This document shows, in pieces, positions 45,702-54,274 of a DNA stretch of 54,649 nt. Position numbers and translations under genes: made by a program. The stretch is from Promethearchaeota archaeon (GTDB taxonomy: Archaea > Asgardarchaeota > Thorarchaeia > Thorarchaeales > Thorarchaeaceae): NCBI GenBank assembly GCA_014728035.1, contig WJMJ01000042.1, positions 1 to 54,649 on the forward strand, read 5' to 3'. A model generated the notes under the pieces. It did no database searches, was not told where the DNA came from, and saw only the letters and a program-made list of their open reading frames with translations. Numbering within the stretch: position 1 is the first letter of the stretch; each line of letters begins with the position of its first letter.

Positions 45702-46193
45702 ATGAGAGGAATAAGACGAAAAGAGAAGGAGATTACTGAAGAAACTGAGTTACTACAGATAATCAAATCATGCAAATATGTAACCTTAGCAATGTGTACT
45801 GATAACGAACCATATTTAGTGACACTAAGTTACGGATTCGATGAAGAGAATCGATGTATGTATTTTCATTGTGCAAATGAAGGAAAAAAGATTGATATTC
45901 TCAAACAAAATCCTATTGTGTGGGGACAGGTAATTATCGATGAGGGATATGTCACTGGAAAGTGTGACCACCTATACGCATCAGTTCAATTCAAGGGGAT
46001 AGTAACTTTTCTAGAAAGTGCTGATGATAAACGATATGCACTCCGCTCAATGATTGACATGTTGGAATATGATCCAGATATTGTCTACAAGGAACAAGTT
46101 ACTGAGAAGTCAGTAAAACGTGTTATGATTGGACGAATCGATATCGAACATATCTCAGGTAAAAAATCAAAAAACGTAATCATATCTGTATGA
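45702..46193 (+). CDS. FMN-binding split-barrel protein (pyridoxamine 5'-phosphate oxidase-like, NimA type)
   Basis: 163 residues from ATG 45702, with GGTGA five bases upstream; the frame is open further, to TTG 45678, but that overlaps the terminator. A small beta barrel is seen: CKYVTLAMCTDNEPYLVTLSY, FHCANEGKKIDILKQNP, then VQFKGIVTFLES and KRYALRSMIDML. In NimA-like proteins it binds FMN or heme and can reduce nitro groups or flavin. A nitroreductase sits next to it in the opposite direction. Biochemical role open. Confidence 0.8.
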   Translation: MRGIRRKEKEITEETELLQIIKSCKYVTLAMCTDNEPYLVTLSYGFDEENRCMYFHCANEGKKIDILKQNPIVWGQVIIDEGYVTGKCDHLYASVQFKGIVTFLESADDKRYALRSMIDMLEYDPDIVYKEQVTEKSVKRVMIGRIDIEHISGKKSKNVIISV

Positions 46194-46378
46194 ATTACTT
46201 GTCAAATTCCAGATATATGTTCCCCACAGGTCTAGTAAAAACTAAAGAAAAGTGAGATTTGATTATGAATGATATCTAACAGAAATCTGCATTAGTAGGA
46301 CTATTATGAAAATACTTGTTTTGAAATACCACCTGTTTGATAATATTCCAAAACAATAGCAAGTTAGAAAATAGAATA

Positions 46379-46879
46379 CTAATAGGATTCCCAGCGTACT
46401 ATTTCATCCAATTGTCTTCTCGTGCTATCTCGTTCCACTTCATGATATCCTATAGAAATACAACATATGACGCGGAGGGACTTGGGAATATTAAGGAGGT
46501 CTCGGAATTTTGGCTCTATGTCAGTATCGCGAACACCCATCCAACATGTGCCTAAATCGTGAGCGTATGCAGCTAAAAGCATGTTCATCACGGCATTATG
46601 TGGGTCTGCAAGATAGTATTTTGGATGACGTTCAGAATCACCCAAGACAACAATTACAACAGGAGACTCAGCCATAAACCGTCCATATGGATGAGCATCA
46701 GCTAGGGCTTTGCGTTTTTCTTCCTTCGTAACAACAACGAAATGCCATGGTTGTTTGTTGGATGCCGAGGGAGCCCATCTTCCAGCTTCAAGAATAGCCT
46801 CCAGTTTCTCTCTCTCTACAGGTTTTGAGAGATATTTTCTAATACTTCTACGATTGCGTATCGCTTCTAGAACGTTCAT
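46379..46879 (-). CDS. Nitroreductase family FMN oxidoreductase
   Basis: 166 residues, short for the family (often 170-220). FMN contacts: RNRRSIRKY at residues 7-15, RWAPSASNKQPWHFVVV, and AYAHDLGTCWMG. Uses NAD(P)H and FMN to reduce nitro compounds, quinones or flavins. Its ATG at 46879 lies 32 bases inside the end of the kinase gene at 46848, so it depends on that mRNA. No motif for substrate choice. Confidence 0.88.
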   Translation of the reverse strand: MNVLEAIRNRRSIRKYLSKPVEREKLEAILEAGRWAPSASNKQPWHFVVVTKEEKRKALADAHPYGRFMAESPVVIVVLGDSERHPKYYLADPHNAVMNMLLAAYAHDLGTCWMGVRDTDIEPKFRDLLNIPKSLRVICCISIGYHEVERDSTRRQLDEIVRWESY

Positions 46880-48362
46880 ATCCTACACTATCAGATGGCA
46901 GGTTATCAATTTGTTTATCAATAGCTGCTGACTCCAATTCTGCAATTGATGGAAGGGGGAACCATATTCTGATTTTGAGACCTTGTTGATAATCACCCTT
47001 CACTCGATCTGTTATATACAAACGAGCTTCATATTTTTCAGCAATTTGCTTCACTTGATGTAGACCAATTCCAACATTTCGTTTCTTTGGGTCAAAGAGG
47101 GTTTGTTTCATCTCATCTGGCATGCCAGGACCATTGTCAGAAATAACGAGTTCAACACTATCTGTTTGTTTATCTATCGAGCACCAAATCTTTGGTTGTT
47201 GTGATGTGTTGTGCAAGACTGAATTCTCTATCAAATTAGATATGAGAATTTCAAGATAGGAATCTGCATGGATATAGACATATTCCGAATTGAACTCGTT
47301 TTCAATTTCAAAATCATATCCTTTCTGAAGTCTACTGATCTCATAGGAAACGACAGAAACTAGATTGCGTAGTTTCAAAGGAGTTGAGAATAAATCTCGA
47401 GTTCTTTGGACATGACGTATGAGTTCAACACATTGATCAACAGAATTAATTATCTGAGTACTCAGGTGAGTTCTAGATTCTTCATCATCAACTTGTGAGA
47501 TTAAATCTGCACCGATTGTTATTGCTTGTAAATGATTCCGAACATCATGACCCAATAAATCAAGGTATAGTTGTGCAGCAAGACTTGCTGAGCGAAGATT
47601 TCGTTCAGTATCTTTTAGACGAGTAATGTCACTGAGAATCATTACGACATGCTCTTGATTCTCATGTTGCGTAAAACGTGCTGAGTACCATCGTCTATTA
47701 AGTGATTGGCCTAGACAGAATTCCGTGGTTCGGCTTTCACCAGTAGATTTTACCAATTGAACAGATTCCACACAGATACTAGCAATATCCTCAGGAACAA
47801 CTTGGCTGATATGACTAAATCTGTTAACATTCTTCATTCCAGTTTTTACACGTTTCATGAAAACATCAAGAATTGTACCACCCTCATCCAATACATAGAA
47901 TGTATCGTCGATTGATTCTATTAGAAGTCTATAGCGTTTCTCACTCTCAGCAAGTGCTAGTTCTGCTTCGCGTCTTTTTCTTCGTGAATCAACATCATCA
48001 AGTTCTCTTTTGATAATAGGTACTAGTTTTCCCAAATTGTTAAGGGTAATGAAATCTTGTGCTCCTGAAGCCAATACCTGAGGTGCCTTTTCTTCTTCTG
48101 GGGATATAGCAAGAACCAATAATGGACAATCATCATCCCTATCCCGAACAATTCGAATTGCATCAGTCCATGTGAGAAACATTAGTTCGAATTTGCAGAT
48201 TATTACATCCCATATTTTATGAAGTGCTTCCAATAAAGCAGCAACGTCAGTAACTACTGAAATAATCGGTTTGAATGATGATTTCTTCAATCTACTACGT
48301 ATCAACTTCTCATCATCAATTGAATCTGAAATGAATAGAACTCGCAGATCAGTAGACATCAT
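46848..48362 (-). CDS. Sensor histidine kinase with degenerate N-terminal receiver, PAS and kinase core
   Basis: 504 residues. Residues 1-120 keep receiver strand order but K57 replaces the phosphoacceptor Asp (DVIICKF, where the other receivers in this window read DVIVSDY) and the conserved Lys after GAQDFI is lost, so it is a pseudo-receiver that cannot be phosphorylated at that site. PAS about 142-252; H-box YLDLLGHDVRN with H272; HATPase with DNGPGMP and GIGLHQV. Grouped with the 21114 and 35833 kinases. Downstream nitroreductase overlaps by 32 bases; it may be the physiological partner. C-terminal about 30 residues are Ser/Asp/Glu-rich with no known role. Confidence 0.9.
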   Translation of the reverse strand: MMSTDLRVLFISDSIDDEKLIRSRLKKSSFKPIISVVTDVAALLEALHKIWDVIICKFELMFLTWTDAIRIVRDRDDDCPLLVLAISPEEEKAPQVLASGAQDFITLNNLGKLVPIIKRELDDVDSRRKRREAELALAESEKRYRLLIESIDDTFYVLDEGGTILDVFMKRVKTGMKNVNRFSHISQVVPEDIASICVESVQLVKSTGESRTTEFCLGQSLNRRWYSARFTQHENQEHVVMILSDITRLKDTERNLRSASLAAQLYLDLLGHDVRNHLQAITIGADLISQVDDEESRTHLSTQIINSVDQCVELIRHVQRTRDLFSTPLKLRNLVSVVSYEISRLQKGYDFEIENEFNSEYVYIHADSYLEILISNLIENSVLHNTSQQPKIWCSIDKQTDSVELVISDNGPGMPDEMKQTLFDPKKRNVGIGLHQVKQIAEKYEARLYITDRVKGDYQQGLKIRIWFPLPSIAELESAAIDKQIDNLPSDSVGYERSRSDTQS

Positions 48363-48701
48363 TGCTCATCTCCAAAAAATAATCTATCAGAAAACGTTTG
48401 TTGAAATGAAAAACCCATCTTTTTGAGATATCGAATACAAGTGAAGATTTGCACTTCCGACTAAATGAAACGGTATCCAATCTGGAAAGGTTTTCAGAAT
48501 TGACTAATACTTCCACTATTTTCACAACACACACCACCGTGCGTTGAAACGAGCTAAGGTCCCATAATTAATCAATCAAAGATGATATATAACTAAACGT
48601 TGGGTGAATGTTGGTTTTCAGAAGGAACATACCAATGTCTTGATGGAAATCCTAAAAGGCGGTTTTTGCTCGCATCAAGTACATCTATTTGGTGATATTC
48701 A
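48363..48701. other. Divergent intergenic region with EutA-gene promoter and two leader hairpins
   Basis: Between the kinase (minus) and the EutA-like gene. GATATATAAC (48584-48593) is a TATA-like element, giving RNA from about 48614. The following leader holds TTGGT (48611-48615) with ACCAA (48631-48635) and CTTGATG (48639-48645) with CATCAAG (48673-48679). GGTGAT (48691-48696) is the ribosome site, five bases before GTG 48702. No gene seen in 48363-48580. Confidence 0.45.
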
Positions 48702-50135
48702 GTGTTTGTAAAAACCCAGAGAACAGAACTTACCAGCATTGGTGTAGATGTTGGATCTTCTACCTCTCATGTTGTTTTCAGTAGAATAACCCTCGAAAAA
48801 GATACAAAGTCTCGAACTGAGAAATTTGAGATAACCAATCGAGAGATAATATATAGTGGTCCAATTCATTTGACTCCTTTTATTGATAAACACACTATAG
48901 ACTTCGAAGCATTAAGAAAACTCTTCCTTGATGATTATGCAGCTGCTGGAATCGACGTTTCAGCTGTAGATACGGGAGCTGTCATCATAACTGGTGAAAC
49001 TGCAAAAAAACAAAATGCAGAAGAAATAGTATCAGCATTAGCTGGAGAGGCAGGTAAGTTTGTTGCTGCATCCGCAGGCCCAAATTTTGAGTCAGTTTTA
49101 GCTGCCTTTGGTTCCGGTGCTGTAGCAATGTCAGAAACTGAAAAGAAAGTTATTATGAATGTAGACATAGGTGGAGGTTCTTCAAATATTGCAATATGCA
49201 AAGATGGAAAGATAATAGAAACAGGTGCCATTAATGTTGGAGGTAGGCTAATCGCAACGGACTCTAATGGAATAATTGTTCGATTAGAAGATACAGGAAT
49301 AAATGTTGCTAACGAATTGGGTTATGAATTGGAATTAGGATATGTCATATCTGAAGAAAAAAAGAAGAATGTTGCACAGGGATTAGCCAGGGCACTTATG
49401 GAGTGTCTGGAGGGAAAGAATGAAAGTAACTTGACAAAGATGCTTATGATGACCGAAGCGCTTAGAATCATAGAGCCTGTAGATATTGTGACATTTTCTG
49501 GAGGCGTTGCTGAATATATCTACGGAGTAGAGAATAAAGAATATTATGACCTTGGAAAATATCTCGCAGCAAGCATTATTGAATTGTTGAGTGAAACCTC
49601 TTTGAAATTAGCACAGCCAGAGCACAGAATAAGAGCTACAGTAATAGGTGCTGGTCAATGTAGTTTGAAGGTAAGTGGTTCGACTACATTTTTGAGTACA
49701 GGGCTAGATTATCCAATGAGAAACCTTCCAGCAATTGTACCAAATATAACTAGAAATGCTAGTGAAAGAGAAATTGCAATGGCTATCAAAGACGCTTTCA
49801 AAAGATTTGATCTTGTAGAAGGAGAAGACAAGGTTATTATTTCATTCAAAGATGCTGTTCGTCCATCCTATGACAGTCTCACGAAATTTGCCAGAGGAGT
49901 AATTGCTGCTTTACCTAAGACTGTCAAGCAAGGAAAACCAATAATGATGTGTTTTGATACAGATATCGGCAATAGTGTAGGAAATGTCATGAAAAGAGAA
50001 ACTGGAATAGAAAATGAGCTGCTCTCGATTGACGAGATCACCTTGGATGAAGGGGACTTTGTAGATATAGGAGAGCCAATAATAGAGGGCATTGTAGTTC
50101 CTGTTGTAATTAAGACATTGGTTTTTGACAATTGA
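48702..50135 (+). CDS. EutA-like reactivating ATPase (ethanolamine ammonia-lyase reactivase family)
   Basis: 477 residues, close to the ~467 of bacterial EutA, from GTG 48702. The actin/Hsp70-type nucleotide loops are GVDVGSST (14-21) and NVDIGGGSSNIA (153-164); FSGGVAEY is the later adenosine loop. EutA removes damaged adenosylcobalamin from ethanolamine ammonia-lyase at ATP cost. No EutB or EutC lies in this window, so the target could lie elsewhere or be another B12 radical enzyme; the leader has no B12-box I recognise. The GNAT gene follows closely. Family certain, partner not. Confidence 0.85.
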   Translation: MFVKTQRTELTSIGVDVGSSTSHVVFSRITLEKDTKSRTEKFEITNREIIYSGPIHLTPFIDKHTIDFEALRKLFLDDYAAAGIDVSAVDTGAVIITGETAKKQNAEEIVSALAGEAGKFVAASAGPNFESVLAAFGSGAVAMSETEKKVIMNVDIGGGSSNIAICKDGKIIETGAINVGGRLIATDSNGIIVRLEDTGINVANELGYELELGYVISEEKKKNVAQGLARALMECLEGKNESNLTKMLMMTEALRIIEPVDIVTFSGGVAEYIYGVENKEYYDLGKYLAASIIELLSETSLKLAQPEHRIRATVIGAGQCSLKVSGSTTFLSTGLDYPMRNLPAIVPNITRNASEREIAMAIKDAFKRFDLVEGEDKVIISFKDAVRPSYDSLTKFARGVIAALPKTVKQGKPIMMCFDTDIGNSVGNVMKRETGIENELLSIDEITLDEGDFVDIGEPIIEGIVVPVVIKTLVFDN

Positions 50136-50173
50136 ATCAAGGGATACAGAGATATAACAAAGAGAGGTCTGAA

Positions 50174-51028
50174 ATGAAAACCATCAGGAAACTTAACAAA
50201 GATGACTTTGAGGATATTTTAGAAATATCAAAAAGTATCTGGGAAGGACACGATTATGTTCCCGAGGTCTTTGTTGAATGGATAGAAAATCCATTATCTC
50301 ATGTCTTCGGAATAGAAATTGATGGGAAAGTCGTATCTATTGCAAATCTTCGGATAATTGATCAAGGAAAGACTGGGTGGATGGAAGGTCTTCGAGTTCA
50401 TGTTGACTATCGAGGGAAAGGATTAGCCAATGAAATAACTGATTACCTAGTTGAGCAAGCAAAAAAACTCGACCTTGACCGGTTGCGATATACTACTGCA
50501 TCAAGAAATGTTGAATCATTATCAATAGCACAACGTGTAGGACTTGTTCAACTCTTCAGATTGGGAATATTCTGGAATTCTGACATAAGCGAGATTGATA
50601 TTGAAGATGATACTGAAAAAGTTAAGCTTATTGACGCGACTTCTCTTCACTCCCTGATAGATAGGGTGCCGATTAAAGAGAATATAATTATCCAGGATTG
50701 GAAAGCAGTAGATGCAACACTCGCTGGACTACACAGCTTGGAGGAAAAAAACAGATTTTGGATATCTATAAATGATATTGTGAATCTTTCAATAGGAGGA
50801 ATTAGAAAAGAAGCATCAGGTTTGTACTGGAGCTTCACAATTTACGTAAAAAGTTGGAGCGATTTGAAATCTCATCTCAATTTTCATATCCAAGAAGCGA
50901 AAAAACGGGATTTTGATTCTATAGTCTGCACATATCCGATAGAATTCCAAGAAAGATTGCAGTCCTATGATTGGTTCAATGAACAAGAAAGGAATACAGA
51001 AGTAATTATGTTGGAGAAAAAGCTCTAA
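50174..51028 (+). CDS. GNAT N-acetyltransferase with C-terminal extra domain
   Basis: 284 residues from ATG 50174, chosen because GAGAGG lies six bases ahead; the open frame begins at TTG 50132, overlapping the EutA-like stop. The acetyl-CoA loop is VDYRGKGLANEITDYL and GLVQLFRLG ends the core near residue 140. About 140 further residues form a second domain (for example FHIQEAKKRDFDSIVCTYP), as in two-domain acetyltransferases of the NAT16 type. The acceptor is unknown. Its co-transcription with the EutA-like gene is likely. Its 3' end overlaps the convergent gene at 51025 by 4 bases. Confidence 0.8.
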   Translation: MKTIRKLNKDDFEDILEISKSIWEGHDYVPEVFVEWIENPLSHVFGIEIDGKVVSIANLRIIDQGKTGWMEGLRVHVDYRGKGLANEITDYLVEQAKKLDLDRLRYTTASRNVESLSIAQRVGLVQLFRLGIFWNSDISEIDIEDDTEKVKLIDATSLHSLIDRVPIKENIIIQDWKAVDATLAGLHSLEEKNRFWISINDIVNLSIGGIRKEASGLYWSFTIYVKSWSDLKSHLNFHIQEAKKRDFDSIVCTYPIEFQERLQSYDWFNEQERNTEVIMLEKKL

Positions 51029-52146
51029 GTATCTGGTGATTCTTCTGGCTCCCTTGGCTTTGTATCTCCACGACGAATACGCCAATACCAACGATAAAGA
51101 AATGGTATCTTGATTTTTGCTTCATCAGAATAGCGAGGTTCACGCGTTGAAACCACAAGTTTGCGTATTTTTTCTGGGTCAATATGTATTGAAGAAAGCT
51201 TGGTCTTATCATGTCTGTACAAATACGTGGCAATCAGAGAAAGAACTATGACAAGAGGAATAGGATATACGACAGGCAAATTTTCTGCTGAAACGGGAAG
51301 ATTGAATCTAGTCCAATTCAAGAACCAAATTGAAATAAAACTTAGAATGCTCAGTAGAAATATTGTCTTGTGACGCAATTTCTTCTTTCGCATGTTATTG
51401 ATAGTATAGTAAACAAAAAATATTGGGATGACCGACAAGAGTAAAATTAGAATCTGTTCTGGTAAAGGAAATATTCCTAATGTTATTTTTTGATAGTTGC
51501 TTAGCAATTTTGTACTGTCTTCAAAATACATCGCAAAAGTCAATGATGAGAAAGAATAGTTATACAATCCTTCTTCATTCAATATACTAACTGCAACGGG
51601 ACAGAAGAATAAAACTGTAATTAATGTCTGAAGAATCCGAAATGTGGGACGTAATTTTTCTTCTTGTTCGATTACTTCTACAGCCTGTTCTTGAAGCAAT
51701 TTTCTACTTGTGACGAGAACCACATCGACAATTTTTCTCATGGCAAAAGGGAGAATTATGAAAAAAATCACTAACAAATTAAGAAATCTAGCAATAGAAA
51801 AGATGAAAATAATCCGATTGTGACCTAAACGATTACCAAACCCTGATACTGGAATCATAATCAATAATGAAAAAATTGTTGCCTGAACTGCTTCCTCAGT
51901 AATATTCTGATTTACTCTCCTTGCGTGCAGAATATCATTGAACAGGAGTGCTGGAATTGACCCAAGAATAGCTAGTGGAAAAAGGGGATTTATCAGAAAC
52001 AGAGGTTCATTATTTTGCAATGTCCAAACAGTTGCATCAATATGCCAGTTGACATAACCTGATGATGAAGTATATTCAAAACTCAAGGGGATGAATAACA
52101 ATAACACAATCAGCATCAGATACCAAATGAACGAATGGCGTTCCAT
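51025..52146 (-). CDS. Polytopic membrane protein, paralogue of the ABC-operon protein at 27906
   Basis: 373 residues, about 8 hydrophobic segments, and a cytosolic C-terminal tail of about 60 residues containing IKIPFLYRWYWRIRRGDTK. Similarity to the 27906 product is in topology, in YTINNM before a basic loop, in PIPLVIVLSLI, and in the closing IKIP...YWR motif. It lacks the companion ABC ATPase and permease here. No known family. The start is ATG 52146, alone in its direction. Confidence 0.6.
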   Translation of the reverse strand: MERHSFIWYLMLIVLLLFIPLSFEYTSSSGYVNWHIDATVWTLQNNEPLFLINPLFPLAILGSIPALLFNDILHARRVNQNITEEAVQATIFSLLIMIPVSGFGNRLGHNRIIFIFSIARFLNLLVIFFIILPFAMRKIVDVVLVTSRKLLQEQAVEVIEQEEKLRPTFRILQTLITVLFFCPVAVSILNEEGLYNYSFSSLTFAMYFEDSTKLLSNYQKITLGIFPLPEQILILLLSVIPIFFVYYTINNMRKKKLRHKTIFLLSILSFISIWFLNWTRFNLPVSAENLPVVYPIPLVIVLSLIATYLYRHDKTKLSSIHIDPEKIRKLVVSTREPRYSDEAKIKIPFLYRWYWRIRRGDTKPREPEESPDT

Positions 52147-52260
52147 CTTATTCTACCCCAATAATTAGATGTTTAGTTATCCAATAGAGTATAATTATGT
52201 GACTTTTAACGCTTCTGCAATTTGTCCATATAATTCAAATAGAGTACATGAATACGATAC

Positions 52261-53166
52261 GTGTGCATAGAAATGCAGACACCTCCAGACTTTCTCATTG
52301 ATCCTATTGGATATTTTCAATTCTACTTAGATATTGTTGGACCGTATGTCATAGTTGCAATCACACTAATTATTGTTGTAATAATCTACAAGATCTCAAT
52401 CAGAGTGGCATCCAAATCCCTAGAAGCAGCAGGAATGGGTACAGAAATCGCCAGCGGTCTTATTCTCGTTCTGAGACTCATATTCTTCATAATTGCAGTA
52501 GGAGTGGTTATTGCAGGTCTCAATCCGGACCTTGCAGCTATCTTATCAGTAACAGCTATTTTTGGTACAGCTCTTGGTCTAGCGTTTTCCCAAGCACTCA
52601 GTAATATAGTAAGTGGGCTCTATGTTTTTGCTGCCAGACCATTTAGAGTAGGCGACTATGTTAGAATTGGAGGAATGGAAGGAATCGTTGAAGAAATCAC
52701 ACTGAATTACACAAGAATTCTTCTCCCAGATGAAACAACTCAATTGGTTCCGAATAACAAAGTACAAAGCACAGAAGTAACCAACTTCAGAATCAATCTT
52801 AGAGAATTTATCAGAAAAGAAGAAAAGGCCACAAAAGAAGTGGATAATCAATCGTATCGAGATTCACTTGAGCATGCTTGGAAACAACTTCAGAAGATTA
52901 CAAATCAAGAGGAAGCATACAGATACACATTTGATCTTTCTTTTCACATGGGTAAAAAACACAATGAGCTTATAGCTTCTTTTGAAAAAGCTTTTGATAA
53001 ATGGGAATCAATTTTTCTTAGTAGACCGACCTATTCATTATGGGCCAAACCTAGTGCAGGTTACACCTATCGTTTTGCCTTCATAGTCCAAGATCCAATG
53101 GTGATAATAAAAAGAACTAGTGAATTCATGGAAGAATTACTCACAGAATATTGGGAGATGCGCTAG
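52261..53166 (+). CDS. mscS: Small-conductance mechanosensitive channel (MscS family)
   Basis: 301 residues from GTG 52261 or ATG 52273. Helices at about 27-47, 63-84 and 92-124, the last being the pore helix with FGTALGLAFSQALSNIVSGLYV; then the beta domain FRVGDYVRIGGMEGIVEEI and LVPNNKVQSTEVTNFR. The C-terminal domain is longer than a minimal MscS, with a charged insertion (KEEKATKEVDNQSYRD). It opens under membrane tension and lets osmolytes out. The CorA gene begins 3 bases after its stop, so they share an mRNA. Confidence 0.93.
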   Translation: MCIEMQTPPDFLIDPIGYFQFYLDIVGPYVIVAITLIIVVIIYKISIRVASKSLEAAGMGTEIASGLILVLRLIFFIIAVGVVIAGLNPDLAAILSVTAIFGTALGLAFSQALSNIVSGLYVFAARPFRVGDYVRIGGMEGIVEEITLNYTRILLPDETTQLVPNNKVQSTEVTNFRINLREFIRKEEKATKEVDNQSYRDSLEHAWKQLQKITNQEEAYRYTFDLSFHMGKKHNELIASFEKAFDKWESIFLSRPTYSLWAKPSAGYTYRFAFIVQDPMVIIKRTSEFMEELLTEYWEMR

Positions 53167-53169
53167 AGG

Positions 53170-54246
53170 ATGTCTGAGAAGATTAATCGTTCAGAAGAGG
53201 ATATGGTATATGATTCTAAAATTGGCCTCCCTCCAGGAACTCCTGTTCATATCGGAGAAGAAAGAACTCACAAAGTCGTTGCGCATATTATGGATTATTC
53301 ACCAGATGACATTTCAGAATCAATAACAGACACACCAGCAGACTGCAAACCCCCAAAACAGGATAAGACTAGATGGATTCATGTTAAAGGCGTGCATAAT
53401 GTAGAATTCGTTGAAGAGCTAGGAGAAAATTTCGGAATTCACCCTTTGGTGATTGAAGATATTGTGAGGACAGAACAACGTCCAAAACTAGAAATAGCAA
53501 AAGAAAATTTTTACTTGGTTATTAGAGCATTTTATTATGACAAATTACGACATAAACTTTCGTCAGAGCAAGTAAGTATCATTCTTGGACATAATTACGT
53601 CTTGTCTTTTGAAGAAACCACTAAGATGATTTTTGAACCTGTCCGGAAACGAGCTAGAAAAGAAGCAGGAAGAATTAGAAGTTCAGGTCCCGATTATTTA
53701 ACCTACACATTAATCGATATCATTGTTGATGAATATTTTGCAGTCCTTGAAGACATAGGGGAAGATATACAACGATTGGAAGATACGATGATATTTGACA
53801 CCTCATCATTAACCCTTCAGAAGATATACCAGATGAAAAGAGCTATCATGTCAATGAGAAGGTCAGTATGGCCACTTCGTGAAGTGATTTCGAGAATAAT
53901 GCGCGACGAAGTATCACTAATAGACTCATTCACTGAAGTGTATATCCAGGACTCATACGATCATGTTCTACGGGTAACAGACCACATTGAAACCTATCGA
54001 GATGCACTTACTGATGTAGTAGACATTTACCTCTCAAGCACAAGCAATAGAATGAATGAAGTCATGAAAGTTCTGACCGTAATCTCTACAGTCTTCATCC
54101 CAATGACTTTGCTAGCTTCGATATATGGTATGAATTTTGTAATTCCTGAAACAGAATGGGAGCTTGGATATCCTGTTATTCTTCTAGTGATGTTACTTTC
54201 TGGAATAATAATTCTAGGATACTTCAAGAGAATCAATTGGCTATGA
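53170..54246 (+). CDS. corA: CorA-type magnesium/cobalt transporter
   Basis: 358 residues. A large cytosolic N-terminal domain (about 1-290) with the long helix near 200-265 is followed by two membrane helices; the pore motif YGMNF (GMN) is in the loop after the first, and the protein ends GYFKRINWL. Forms a pentamer that imports Mg2+ down its gradient. The predicted start lies 3 bases after the MscS stop, giving a channel pair for ion and osmotic balance. Standard length; nothing odd. Confidence 0.95.
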   Translation: MSEKINRSEEDMVYDSKIGLPPGTPVHIGEERTHKVVAHIMDYSPDDISESITDTPADCKPPKQDKTRWIHVKGVHNVEFVEELGENFGIHPLVIEDIVRTEQRPKLEIAKENFYLVIRAFYYDKLRHKLSSEQVSIILGHNYVLSFEETTKMIFEPVRKRARKEAGRIRSSGPDYLTYTLIDIIVDEYFAVLEDIGEDIQRLEDTMIFDTSSLTLQKIYQMKRAIMSMRRSVWPLREVISRIMRDEVSLIDSFTEVYIQDSYDHVLRVTDHIETYRDALTDVVDIYLSSTSNRMNEVMKVLTVISTVFIPMTLLASIYGMNFVIPETEWELGYPVILLVMLLSGIIILGYFKRINWL

Positions 54247-54274
54247 AAGTCCATCTTATGTGAGTTGACGTATA

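Noticed and set aside
48349..48537. 62-codon frame overlapping the 46848 kinase start
   Set aside because: No ribosome site or known motif, and it would occupy the divergent promoter region.
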